This document shows, in pieces, positions 1 through 7,702 of a DNA stretch of 64,000 nucleotides. A model generated the notes under the pieces. The model saw nothing but the letters and a program-made list of their open reading frames with translations, was not told the DNA's origin and did not search any database. The DNA lies in contig NZ_JAPNTZ010000009.1 in assembly GCF_026626335.1 (NCBI RefSeq), forward strand, positions 372,001 to 436,000, written 5' to 3'. The DNA is from Paractinoplanes pyxinae (GTDB lineage: Bacteria > Actinomycetota > Actinomycetes > Mycobacteriales > Micromonosporaceae). The position numbers were made by a program, and so were the translations under genes. The first letter of the stretch is position 1; every line of letters begins with the position of its first letter.

Positions 1-1158
1 GTACGCCGCTCGCTGATCCTGCTCAAGACCCTCACCTACGCGGCGACCGGCGGCATCCTCGCCGCCGCCACCACGTCGCTGCCCGAGCAACTCGACGGAC
101 CCCGTAACTGGGACTACCGGTACTGCTGGCTACGCGACGCCACCTTCACCCTGCAAGCCCTGCTGGGCACCGGCTACCTCGCCGAGGCCAAGGCGTGGCG
201 GGAATGGCTGCTACGCGCGGTCGCCGGTGACCCCGCCGACCTGCAGATCATGTACGCCCTCGACGGCACCCGCCGCCTACCCGAGTACACCCTCGACTGG
301 CTACCCGGCTACCAGGGAGCCAGCCCGGTCCGGGTCGGCAACGCCGCCTCCAGCCAGCTGCAGCTCGACGTATGGGGAGAGGTCCTCGACAGCCTGCACC
401 ACAGCCGCGAAGCCGGCATCGCCGCCACCGACGCCGGCTGGGACCTGCAACGCGCCCTGCTCGACTTCCTCGAAGGCAACTGGCAGCAACCCGACAACAG
501 CCTGTGGGAGGTCCGCGGCCCACGACGGCAGTTCGTCCACTCCAAAGTCATGGCCTGGGCCGGCTTCGACCGGGCCGTCACCGCCGTGCACCGGCACGGC
601 CTGGACGGTCCCATCGACCGGTGGCGCAGCATCCGCGACGACATCCACGCCGAGGTATGCGCCAAGGGCTTCGACACCGACCGCAACACCTTCACCCAGT
701 CCTACGGCTCGGCCGGGCTCGACGCCGCCCTGCTGCTCATCCCCCGCGTCGGTTTCCTGCCGACCACCGACCCGCGGGTGGCCGGCACCATCGACGCCGT
801 ACAGCGTGAGCTGCTCCAGGATGGGTTCCTGCTGCGGTACCGCCCTGAGCACGACAGCGCCGACGGACTGCCCGGCACCGAGGGCGCGTTCTTGGCGTGC
901 ACGTTCTGGTTAGTCGACGCCCTGCACACCATCGGCCGCCGCGCCGAGGCGGAAGATCTGTTCGAACGGTTGCTCCACCTGCGCAACGACGTCGGCCTGC
1001 TGTCGGAGGAGTACGACCCGACCAGCGGCCGCCAGCTGGGCAACACCCCACAGGCGTTCAGCCTCGTCGGACTCGTCAACTCCGCCCGACAACTCAGCGG
1101 AAGCACCACCCGCACCTCCGCCGACGCCGACGGGCAACACACCCAGCCTGCGGGCTGA
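1..1158 (+). CDS. Glycoside hydrolase family 15 protein (glucoamylase/trehalase type), C-terminal part
   Basis: The reading frame is open from base 1 to a TGA at 1156-1158, so only the C-terminal 385 residues are present and the start lies left of the window. The motif DYRYCWLRDA near residue 38 and the downstream block containing EYTLDWLPGY are characteristic of the (alpha/alpha)6 barrel of bacterial GH15 enzymes, which hydrolyse trehalose or alpha-glucan ends. The last 25 or so residues are Ser/Thr-rich and probably disordered. No signal can be judged because the N-terminus is missing. It may be chromosomal or cargo of a further element lying left of the first att repeat. Substrate cannot be decided from sequence. 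Confidence 0.9.
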   Translation, partial: VRRSLILLKTLTYAATGGILAAATTSLPEQLDGPRNWDYRYCWLRDATFTLQALLGTGYLAEAKAWREWLLRAVAGDPADLQIMYALDGTRRLPEYTLDWLPGYQGASPVRVGNAASSQLQLDVWGEVLDSLHHSREAGIAATDAGWDLQRALLDFLEGNWQQPDNSLWEVRGPRRQFVHSKVMAWAGFDRAVTAVHRHGLDGPIDRWRSIRDDIHAEVCAKGFDTDRNTFTQSYGSAGLDAALLLIPRVGFLPTTDPRVAGTIDAVQRELLQDGFLLRYRPEHDSADGLPGTEGAFLACTFWLVDALHTIGRRAEAEDLFERLLHLRNDVGLLSEEYDPTSGRQLGNTPQAFSLVGLVNSARQLSGSTTRTSADADGQHTQPAG

Positions 1159-1520
1159 CTTGCTTTCTTAGTCGCCGGGGTCGCGCCGGCTTATGACCGG
1201 GTCCCGGCGTGACCGTGAACAACATCTGGGACCGCGAGATCAGCAAGAGCCTCCCGAACTCGCCGTACCCGCGGCGTCAACGCGCGGGCCGAGCCAGGTG
1301 CCGGCCTCGAACGCCTCGTGCGGCAGCGGCGCCAGCCGGGACTGCTCGATCGTGAACATCTCGCCGATAGTGTTGCTCGGCGTGGTCGACCGGCGACCGG
1401 GGTTGAAGCTGGTGCGATAGAGAAAAATCCGTGTGCGACGGCGTCGGCGGTCATTGTCAGATGCTGGCCGAGACATGTAGCCGACCAGTGGCGACACGCG
1501 GCCCGCTGGTCCAGTCTGCA
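1159..1520. other. Gene-free interval with transposase debris
   Basis: 362 bases between the GH15 stop and the AbiV stop. Apart from the istA remnant listed separately I see no intact gene, clear terminator or tRNA here. The two flanking genes converge on this interval. Confidence 0.5.
1250..1416 (-). pseudogene. Remnant of an IS21-family transposase (istA) gene
   Basis: The minus-strand translation contains the stretch IGEMFTIEQSRLAPLP followed by EAFEAGTW and PRVD. This resembles the block just before the C-terminal domain of IS21-type IstA transposases (a -F-EQ-LL-PLP-E-FE-G---PRVD pattern). The rest of the transposase, its DDE core, the helper ATPase gene istB and any terminal inverted repeats are missing. 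It is a decayed fragment of roughly 55 codons. It shows that insertion sequences have been active at the edge of the accretion island. Assignment is by remembered family pattern only. Confidence 0.45.
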
Positions 1521-2357
1521 CTAACCTGCTGGTGAAGTACCGTCGTCGCCTTCGCCAACCAGGAGAGTTACCGCCCGCGTTTCTGCTTCGTAGCCAGGTT
1601 TTCCGAGGTTCCGGAATGGCTCCCGGTCTGCGCCAGCCGGATTGAAGCTGTACGCCGAGTTCGGCAGCGCTTTTCCCGGTGAGCCGCTCTGCAGCGAGCG
1701 CTTGAGGTCTGCGAGGAACGACCCGGTCTCCGCGGTTTCCTCGACATCGTCCAGCCAGGTCAGAGCTGCATCATCTTGCGCCGGCACGCCGGCTGCCTGC
1801 TCGTCCTGATATTTGCCCTCGATGTGTTCGCCAAGGCGTAACTGCCAGCCGATCTGGTGTGCCTGGGCGATCGTCTCACGCAGGGCTATGTCGTTCACCA
1901 CGCCCGCGGGCGCGAGTGCCTCGCCGACTTTGTCGATCTCGACGTAGAACCCTCGCTGCTTAATGCGGTCGCGACGCAGCCACGCCCGAATGCTGCCCAG
2001 CGCTGCAGCGTTGCGCTCGGGATCCGCGGGTTCCCCGAACCAGTACCGCTCATCGACGAGGAAGCCGTGAACAGCCTCGAGCTTTTTCTCATGGCTGGAC
2101 CACAGCTCGTCGAGTGCTTCGCACCGGAAGACCTCACCGTCGGGCAGGTAGCCCAGCTGCACTCGCCGCTCGTGGATGGCGATGGCTTTGCCCGACTCTT
2201 CCAGGCCGAGGATGGCGATAGACCGGGCCAGAGCAGCGTGCCCCAGATCCAGGACTGCAAGAGCGGACTCCAGCAGCGTGTTGGCGTTCGCCAGCAGAGC
2301 CTCCTGCAGTTTGACGACCTGCTCAGGCGTCAGGTCGGGAAGACGTCGGATCGGCAC
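1521..2357 (-). CDS. AbiV-family abortive infection protein
   Basis: About 278 residues. The N-terminal third (LLANANTLLESALAVLDLG followed by ARSIAILGLEESGKA) matches the AbiV family, whose lactococcal founder stops phage late-protein production. The rest is helical with a charged middle (EKKLEAVHGFL) and a tail without recognisable domains. The frame stays open up to 2675, but that extension reads as non-coding. I chose the GTG at 2357, which has GGAG nine bases upstream; GTG at 2372 is an alternative. The gene stands alone and convergent to GH15, just left of the first att repeat, so it may be cargo of an element extending left. Family assignment is fairly good; phage defence here is inferred. 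Confidence 0.75.
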   Translation of the reverse strand: MPIRRLPDLTPEQVVKLQEALLANANTLLESALAVLDLGHAALARSIAILGLEESGKAIAIHERRVQLGYLPDGEVFRCEALDELWSSHEKKLEAVHGFLVDERYWFGEPADPERNAAALGSIRAWLRRDRIKQRGFYVEIDKVGEALAPAGVVNDIALRETIAQAHQIGWQLRLGEHIEGKYQDEQAAGVPAQDDAALTWLDDVEETAETGSFLADLKRSLQSGSPGKALPNSAYSFNPAGADREPFRNLGKPGYEAETRAVTLLVGEGDDGTSPAG

Positions 2358-2947
2358 GCTTCCAGTCTCCACATCCGTCAACAGACTTGCTGGCCTGCAT
2401 ATCACCGGAGCGTGCCGTCCGGGATGCCTCGGCGGCTTCGCCGCTCTGGCACCGCACTCAATGGCCGGCGTCCTGCAGACGACAAGCCGCCATCTCCAGC
2501 TACAGACGGTGACTGCCGGCCAAGCGCGGTCGCATCTGTTTTCACGAAACACAGGGTGCGAAAGGCGCACCCCTGGCCGGTGGTGGGTGGCGATCGCTGG
2601 TGCTCGGATGGTGATCGGACGCCGTCGGGCTGGCTGGACGGAGCCCGCGCGTTGGATTCTGTGCCTTAGCTTCATGCCATCCGAGGTCGACTCATCCGCT
2701 GTCGTGGGGGGTCAGCCAGTCTCATCGACCTTCTTGGATGGTGCTCGGATGGTGCTCGAACGCCGGCTTACTAATTGGATTTAGTAGCCCGTTCTGGACT
2801 TTTGCCAGCGTGTGCGCCCGTCACCGTCTCTGACCCGGGTTGGACGCACCGGCCACGGCTGGACTGGCGTCCCCCGTTTGGACTAAAGCTTGCGCCCTGG
2901 ACAAATTTGTGTAAAGTGCTAGACGTAGGAGTGCATCCCTAACCTTC
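2358..2947. other. Gene-free right end of a putative left-hand element
   Basis: 590 bases upstream of the AbiV gene and left of the first att repeat. No reading frame here looks coding. It holds short GGATGGTG-type repeats (2602-2766), a perfect palindrome ACAAATTTGT at 2901-2910, and GCGCCC at 2892-2897, complementary to the tRNA acceptor end in the att repeat. AbiV expression presumably starts here, but no convincing promoter is visible. Confidence 0.5.
2602..2766 (+). repeat. Short direct repeats left of att1 (possible integrase arm sites)
   Basis: GCTCGGATGGTG occurs near 2602 and again at about 2743, and GGATGGTG is repeated three times overall, each followed by (A/C)TCG. The pattern resembles the GGGTGATCGG repeats found just inside the right ends of segments B and C. 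This supports reading this stretch as the right arm of another element whose body lies further left. Function as recombinase arm sites is inferred. Confidence 0.4.
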
Positions 2948-2990
2948 CTACGGATCAGAAGGTTAGGGGTTCGAGTCCCTTCGGGCGCAC
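2948..2990 (+). repeat. att1: 43-bp tRNA-Arg(ACG) 3'-half direct repeat
   Basis: Begins CTACGGATCAGAAGG and ends CGGGCGCAC. It is identical to the copies at 19531, 27459 and 35995, and to what I recall of the 3' half of actinomycete tRNA-Arg(ACG): anticodon loop, T-arm and acceptor 3' strand. The 5' half of a tRNA is not present upstream. Uniquely, CCTAACCTTC at 2938-2947 forms a perfect 10-bp inverted repeat with GAAGGTTAGG at 2958-2967, placing the anticodon-loop sequence between two arms as expected for a tyrosine-recombinase core site. Read as a hybrid attachment site rather than a functional tRNA. Confidence 0.85.
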
Positions 2991-3379
2991 AAAAGATCAA
3001 GGGTCACGGCCTTTTTCATTCCCATTTCCAGGCCCGCGCTTCCCGCTATATGGGACGCGGGTGATCGGTGGGTGATCCTGTGTTGCCCAGCTGGTTCCAA
3101 GGCCTTCAAATGCCGCCTTGAGCTGGCCTTTCATTGCTGCAATCCAGCCGAGTGAGCGATAGTGGCTGGTTACGGTCCGTGACCGCTCGTTGGGTGCTTC
3201 GCCTGTTGTTCCGTTGTTCCGTTGCTCGACGGTCATGGTTGTTGTCGTTGCCGACCGAAGGTAGGTCAACGGGCTTTGGGGGAGGGCACTGCTGTTGCGT
3301 TCCCACCTGCGGCGGTGGACGGCACTGTCGCAGCCGTGTCAGACGTTATGGCTCGGCTGCGGCAGCGTCGTTCGTTGTG
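2991..3379. other. Gene-free left edge of segment A
   Basis: 389 bases between att1 and the aldolase gene. They hold a 19-bp sequence (3059-3077) identical to the start of the 52-bp right-end repeats at 27407 and 35777, with partial similarity continuing to about 3105. This suggests a short leftover of another element between att1 and the catabolic genes. No integrase is encoded. Minus-strand frames here do not look coding. Confidence 0.5.
3059..3077 (+). repeat. Third copy of the right-end repeat core
   Basis: GGGTGATCGGTGGGTGATC is identical to bases 27407-27425 and differs by one base from 35777-35795. Elsewhere this motif lies just inside the right end of an element; here it lies to the right of att1. 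This implies that a deleted or truncated element once ended near 3105. Confidence 0.55.
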
Positions 3380-4393
3380 TCAGGCTGCTTCTCTGAAAAG
3401 GTCGAGCGCGATATCGATGAGCATGTCCTCCTGGCCGCCGACGAGTTTGCGGCGCCCGGCTTCTATGAGGATGGTGCGGGGGTCGATGTCGTATAGCTGG
3501 CCGGCGTTCTCGGCGTGGCGCAGGAAGCTGGAGTAGACGCCGGCGTAGCCGAGGGTGAGGGTTTCCCGGTCGACGCGGACAGGCCGGTCTTGCAGTGGCC
3601 GGACGATGTCGTCGGCGGCGTCCTGCAGGGCGAACAGGTCGCAACCGTGTTCCCAGCCCTGCAGGGTTGCGGCGGCGATGAACGGTTCGATCGGGCAGTT
3701 GCCCGCTCCGGCGCCGTGACCGGCCAGTGACGCGTCAACGCGGGTGGCGCCTTCTTCGACGGCGATGATGCTGTTGGCTACCGACAGGGACAGATTCTCG
3801 TGGGCGTGGATGCCGATCTCGGTAGCCGGGTCGAGGACGTCGCGGTAGGCCCGGAACCGGTCGCGGATGCCGTCCATGGTGAGACGGCCGCCAGAGTCGG
3901 TGACGTAGACGCAGTGGGCGCCGTAGGACTCCATCAGTTTGGCCTGGGCGGCCAGTTCGTGTGGTGGCGCGAGATGGCTCATCATCAGGAACCCGGAGAC
4001 GTCCATGCCCAGGCCGCGGGCGGCGGCAATGTGTTGCGCGGCGATGTCGGCCTCGGTGCAATGGGTGGCCACCCGCACCGAGCGAACGCCCAGCGCGTAC
4101 GCCTGCTTGAGTTCTTTGATGGTGCCGATGCCGGGCAGGATCAGGGTGGTGAGCCGGGCGCGGCTGATGGCGTCGGCGGCGGCTTTGATCCAATCGTGGT
4201 CGGTGTGGCTGCCGGGGCCGTAGGTGAGGCTGCTACCGGCCAGGCCGTCGCCGTGAGCGACCTCGATGGCGTCGACGCCGGCGGCGTCGAGGGCGGTGAC
4301 GATCCGGGTGACGTCGGCGGGGGTGATGCGATGCCGGGTGGCGTGCATGCCGTCGCGCAGGGTGACGTCCTGGATGTAAAGGCGCGGGCTCAC
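3380..4393 (-). CDS. 4-hydroxy-2-oxovalerate aldolase (DmpG/BphI/MhpE type)
   Basis: 337 residues, the usual family length. It cleaves 4-hydroxy-2-oxovalerate (or its homologue) to pyruvate and acetaldehyde in the last steps of meta-cleavage pathways. The N-terminal TLRDGMHA carries the catalytic Arg-Asp, and the metal-binding HxH is in GIHAHENLS. The C-terminal helical region (from about 290) is the surface that pairs with the acylating dehydrogenase for acetaldehyde channelling. The start ATG overlaps the stop of the dehydrogenase gene by four bases, so the two are translationally coupled. It is the last gene of the four-gene minus-strand operon that begins with the TetR gene at 6747. Confidence 0.95.
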   Translation of the reverse strand: MSPRLYIQDVTLRDGMHATRHRITPADVTRIVTALDAAGVDAIEVAHGDGLAGSSLTYGPGSHTDHDWIKAAADAISRARLTTLILPGIGTIKELKQAYALGVRSVRVATHCTEADIAAQHIAAARGLGMDVSGFLMMSHLAPPHELAAQAKLMESYGAHCVYVTDSGGRLTMDGIRDRFRAYRDVLDPATEIGIHAHENLSLSVANSIIAVEEGATRVDASLAGHGAGAGNCPIEPFIAAATLQGWEHGCDLFALQDAADDIVRPLQDRPVRVDRETLTLGYAGVYSSFLRHAENAGQLYDIDPRTILIEAGRRKLVGGQEDMLIDIALDLFREAA

Positions 4394-5313
4394 GGGCGGG
4401 CTCCTTCGGCGAGGCGCTCGGCGACGCGCAGCGCGGCGGAGGTCATGATGTCCAGGTTTCCGGCGTATGCGGGCAGGTAGTGGGCGGCGCCTTCGACCTC
4501 GAGCAGCACGGTGACCTGTGTGGTGACCGGTTGCGGTGTCAGCGTGTGCACGGGCTCGTCAGGGCCGATCTTGCGGAATTGGACGGCCTGCTTGAGCCGG
4601 TAGCCGGGCACGTATTCGGCGACATCGGCGACCATCGCCTCGATGCTCGCGCGGATCGCGTCGGTGTCGGCGTCGCCGATGAGGCAGTGCACGGTGTCGC
4701 GCATGATCATCGGCGGGTCGGCGGGGTTCAGCACGATGATCGCCTTGCCACGGCCGGCGCCGCCGACCTGTTCGATCGCGGCGGCGGTGGTCTTGGTGAA
4801 CTCGTCGATGTTGGCCCGGGTGCCGGGACCGGCCGACTTCGAGGCGATCGACGCGACGATCTCGGCGTACGCGACCGGAGTTACGGCTGCGATCGCGGCG
4901 ACGATCGGGATGGTGGCCTGACCGCCGCAGGTCACCATGTTGACGTCGCCGGCGGCGAGGTGGGCGTCGAGGTTCACCGCGGGGACCACGTAGGGGCCTA
5001 GCGCGGCGGGTGTCAGGTCGACGAGTTGCTTGCCGTACGGCTGGAGAGCAGCCGCGTTGGCCCGGTGTGCGCCCGCGCTGGTGGCGTCGAAGACGATGCC
5101 GATCTCGCCGAAGCCGGGTAATCCGATCAGGCCTTCGACCCCGTTGGCGGTGGTGGTCACGCCGAGGCGGCGGGCCCGGGCCAGGCCGTCGGAGCTGGGA
5201 TCGATACCGACCATGGCGGCCATCTCCAAGGTTGGTGACAGCCGCAGAATTTTGATCATCAGGTCGGTGCCGATGTTGCCGGAGCCGATCACGGCGACCT
5301 TCGTGCGGGCCAT
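4390..5313 (-). CDS. Acetaldehyde dehydrogenase (acylating) (DmpF/BphJ/MhpF type)
   Basis: 307 residues. It oxidises the acetaldehyde released by the aldolase to acetyl-CoA using NAD+ and CoA. The Rossmann motif VIGSGNIGTDLM is at the N-terminus, and the catalytic Cys sits in NMVTCGGQATIP near residue 130. It overlaps the aldolase gene by four bases and the hydratase stop by one base (TGATG arrangement), as expected for a channelling pair expressed in fixed ratio. The product links aromatic breakdown to central metabolism. Confidence 0.95.
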   Translation of the reverse strand: MARTKVAVIGSGNIGTDLMIKILRLSPTLEMAAMVGIDPSSDGLARARRLGVTTTANGVEGLIGLPGFGEIGIVFDATSAGAHRANAAALQPYGKQLVDLTPAALGPYVVPAVNLDAHLAAGDVNMVTCGGQATIPIVAAIAAVTPVAYAEIVASIASKSAGPGTRANIDEFTKTTAAAIEQVGGAGRGKAIIVLNPADPPMIMRDTVHCLIGDADTDAIRASIEAMVADVAEYVPGYRLKQAVQFRKIGPDEPVHTLTPQPVTTQVTVLLEVEGAAHYLPAYAGNLDIMTSAALRVAERLAEGARP

Positions 5314-6086
5314 CAGCGGGTCTCCTTCGCGAATGACGCCTCGACGGTGCCGAGGCCGGTGATCTGGGCGCGCACGTGCAGGCCGGGCGCGACCGGGATC
5401 ATCGGGCCGAGCGCGCCGGAGAGCACGATCTGCCCGGCCCGCAGCGGTTCGCCGTGTTCGAGGGCGGTGCGGGCCAGCCAGGCGAGTGCGTGGAGCGGGT
5501 CGCCGAGGCAGTCCTGCCCGGAGCCTTCGGAGACGGTCCGGCCGTCGGCCGTCATGGTCATGAGCACGTCGCGGGGTTCGAAGTGGTCGAGAGTGACACG
5601 GTGGTCGCCGAGGACGTAGAGGGCGCTGGAGCCGTTGTCGGCGACGGTGTCGGCGAAGGTGATGTCCCAGTTCGCGATGCGGCTGTCGACGATCTCCAGG
5701 GCGGCGACCGCGTACGCGACGTGCTCGCGGATCCGATCAGGCTCGAGGACGTCGACGGCCAGGACGAACGCGACCTCGGCCTCGACCCGCGGCTGGAGCA
5801 GTCCGTCGGTGGCGATCGGCAGGTACTGGGCGCGGGCCATGTCGTCGAAGAGCACGCCGTAGTCGGGCCGGTCGACGCCGAGTTGCCGCTGTACCGCAGG
5901 GGAGGTGAGGCCGATCTTGCGGCCGGCGATCGCGTGGCCGTCGTGCAGCCGGGCCCGGGTGAGCATCTGCTGCACCGCGTAAGCGGAACGGTCGTCGATG
6001 AGGTCGCGTACCGGCGTGCAGGGTGTGCCGGTGGCGGCGGCGTCGCGCAGCCGCCCGAAGGCGGCGGCAACCGGGTCGTGGGTCAT
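5313..6086 (-). CDS. 2-oxopent-4-enoate hydratase (MhpD/BphH/HsaE type)
   Basis: 257 residues of the fumarylacetoacetase-like hydratase/decarboxylase family. It adds water to 2-hydroxypenta-2,4-dienoate to give 4-hydroxy-2-oxovalerate, the substrate of the neighbouring aldolase. Typical family segments are AGRKIGLTSPAVQ (about residue 55), EAEVAFVL (about 103) and the C-terminal GALGPMIPV. Its stop overlaps the dehydrogenase start, and the TetR gene ends 22 bases upstream. Hydratase and 4-oxalocrotonate decarboxylase resemble each other; the adjacent hydrolase rather than a semialdehyde dehydrogenase favours the hydratase call. Confidence 0.9.
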   Translation of the reverse strand: MTHDPVAAAFGRLRDAAATGTPCTPVRDLIDDRSAYAVQQMLTRARLHDGHAIAGRKIGLTSPAVQRQLGVDRPDYGVLFDDMARAQYLPIATDGLLQPRVEAEVAFVLAVDVLEPDRIREHVAYAVAALEIVDSRIANWDITFADTVADNGSSALYVLGDHRVTLDHFEPRDVLMTMTADGRTVSEGSGQDCLGDPLHALAWLARTALEHGEPLRAGQIVLSGALGPMIPVAPGLHVRAQITGLGTVEASFAKETR

Positions 6087-6108
6087 GTGGTCTCCGGGAA
6101 GGCAGTGG

Positions 6109-6747
6109 TCAGCCGGCCGGCGGGGCGCCGGTCAGCCGGGTGATCAGGTCGTAGAGGGCCCGGGCATGCACCTCGAAGAGCCGGATGAGGTCGATGTCGT
6201 CCCCACCGATCTCCTTGGCGATGAACAGCCCGTCGGCGGCCGCGACGGCGTAGGTGGCGAGCAGATGGACCGTGTCGTGGTCGAGACCGGGCGCGAACTG
6301 GCCGAACATTTCCGCGATGCGGGTGTGGGCGGTGTGCCGGACCTTGAGGAACATGGTCCGGGCGCTGGGCTCGTCCGGTCGCCGCTCGAGCACGAGCATC
6401 AGGCCCAGGCGCAGGAAGTCGGAGTGGTCGAGCAGGGCTTTGCCGATCTGCGCGGCGAGGGCGTCGACCAGGTCGTAGGAGAGATCGGGAGCGAGGTCGG
6501 CGGGTAGGGCGAGGGCGTCGAGCCAGATGCCGAAGCTGCTTTCGATGACCGCCGCGATCAGGTCGTCCTTGTTCTTGAAGTGCCAGTAGATAGAGCTGGC
6601 GGGTAGCCCGCACTTGGCGCTGACCAGGGCGATGCTGGTGCCCTCGTACCCGCGCTCCCCGGCGATCTCAGCGGCCGCGTCGAGGATGCGCTGCCGGGAT
6701 GCTTCGCCGTTGGCGCGCTTCTTGCGTTCGCCGCGGCCGTCAGTCAT
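6109..6747 (-). CDS. TetR-family regulator heading the lower-pathway operon
   Basis: 212 residues. The N-terminal helix-turn-helix is clear (RQRILDAAAEIAGERGYEGT followed by SSIYWHFKNKDDL), and the C-terminal ligand domain is unlike well-known members. It is the first gene of the minus-strand operon with hydratase, dehydrogenase and aldolase, and it is divergent from the hydrolase-dioxygenase-monooxygenase operon. It probably represses both operons by binding the palindrome at 6804-6835 and is released by a pathway intermediate. The effector cannot be told from sequence. Confidence 0.88.
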   Translation of the reverse strand: MTDGRGERKKRANGEASRQRILDAAAEIAGERGYEGTSIALVSAKCGLPASSIYWHFKNKDDLIAAVIESSFGIWLDALALPADLAPDLSYDLVDALAAQIGKALLDHSDFLRLGLMLVLERRPDEPSARTMFLKVRHTAHTRIAEMFGQFAPGLDHDTVHLLATYAVAAADGLFIAKEIGGDDIDLIRLFEVHARALYDLITRLTGAPPAG

Positions 6748-6776
6748 CAGGGACTCCCTTGTTGCGAATCGGTTTC

Positions 6777-6805
6777 TTGACGATGTCTTCGCCGATCCCT
6801 ACCGT
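6777..6805 (+). promoter_or_regulatory. Probable promoter of the upper catabolic operon
   Basis: TTGACG at 6777-6782 and TACCGT at 6800-6805 are separated by 17 bases, a good fit to a sigma-70-type vegetative promoter. The predicted start falls inside the 6804-6835 palindrome, some 45 bases before the hydrolase ATG. Confidence 0.45.
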
Positions 6806-6835
6806 AGCGAACATTACAACTGGAGTGATCGCTAC
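6804..6835. promoter_or_regulatory. Inverted repeat, likely TetR operator
   Basis: GTAGCGA at 6804-6810 and TCGCTAC at 6829-6835 are perfect 7-bp inverted arms separated by 18 bases. They lie in the divergent interval between the TetR gene and the catabolic operon, overlapping the -10 and start of the plus-strand promoter. This is the expected position for a repressor site controlling both directions. The regulator assignment is inferred from location. Confidence 0.5.
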
Positions 6836-6859
6836 AGCAATGGCTCTGTGGGAGGGCTC

Positions 6860-7702
6860 ATGGACGTGGAGCAAGGACTAATCCGGGTCGGTGACCGGGA
6901 CATCGCCCTGACCGAACGGGGCAGCGGGGAACCGGTGGTCCTGCTGCACGGTGGCGGGCCGGGCGCGTCCGGCATGTCGAACTACGTGCGCAACGTGGAC
7001 GTACTCGCAGAGCGGTTCCGGGTGATCGTGCCGGACCTGCCTGGCTACGGCGGCTCCAGCAAACGCGTCGACCACAGCGACCCGTTCGGTGATCTGGCGT
7101 CGGCAATCCGTGGTCTGCTCGACGTCCTCGGCATCGGCAAGGCACACCTGGTCGGCAACTCCTACGGCGGGGCGGCGGCGTTGCGTCTGGCCCTGGAAGC
7201 GCCGGGCCGGGTGTCGCGGATGGTGCTGATGGGCCCCGGCGGGATCGGAACCAGCCGAGGACTGCCGACCGCGGGACTGAAGAAGCTGCTCGCCTACTAC
7301 GGCGGGACCGGCCCGAGCCGGGAGAAGCTCGACGACTTCATCCGGACCTCGCTGGTCTTCGACGGCACCGCTGTTCCCGCGTCGGTGATCGACGAGAGGT
7401 ACGCGGCGAGCATCGACCCCGAGGTGGTAGCCCATCCGCCGCTACGCCGGCCGGACGGCCTCAAGACGCTGCTGCGGATGGACTTCACCCGTGACCGGCG
7501 ACTCGCGGCTCTGCGAACACCCACCCTCGTCCTCTGGGGTGCACAGGACCGTGTGAACCGGCCTTCCGGCGGCCCGATGCTGGCCGGCCGGATGCCCGAC
7601 TGCGACCTGTACACGGTCGCCAACACCGGCCACTGGGTGCAATGGGAACGCCCGGAGCTGTTCAACACCCTGACGGCAGCGTTTCTGGAAGGCGTCCGAT
7701 GA
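6860..7702 (+). CDS. Meta-cleavage product C-C hydrolase (alpha/beta hydrolase, BphD/MhpC/HsaD type)
   Basis: 280 residues from ATG 6860, preceded by GGGAGGG six bases upstream; the frame is open further left but that extension overlaps the divergent regulator. It hydrolyses the C-C bond of the ring-fission product, releasing 2-hydroxypentadienoate and a carboxylic acid. The oxyanion motif LLHGGGPGASG, nucleophile Ser101 in GNSYGG, an Asp near 230 (GAQDRV) and His near 258 (NTGHWVQWE) are all present. ATGA overlap with the dioxygenase gene indicates tight coupling. Confidence 0.93.
   Translation: MDVEQGLIRVGDRDIALTERGSGEPVVLLHGGGPGASGMSNYVRNVDVLAERFRVIVPDLPGYGGSSKRVDHSDPFGDLASAIRGLLDVLGIGKAHLVGNSYGGAAALRLALEAPGRVSRMVLMGPGGIGTSRGLPTAGLKKLLAYYGGTGPSREKLDDFIRTSLVFDGTAVPASVIDERYAASIDPEVVAHPPLRRPDGLKTLLRMDFTRDRRLAALRTPTLVLWGAQDRVNRPSGGPMLAGRMPDCDLYTVANTGHWVQWERPELFNTLTAAFLEGVR

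Noticed and set aside
2997..3269. Minus-strand frame next to att1 as an integrase tail
   Set aside because: No recombinase motif or similarity to the tails of the B and C integrases; codon use is not coding-like.
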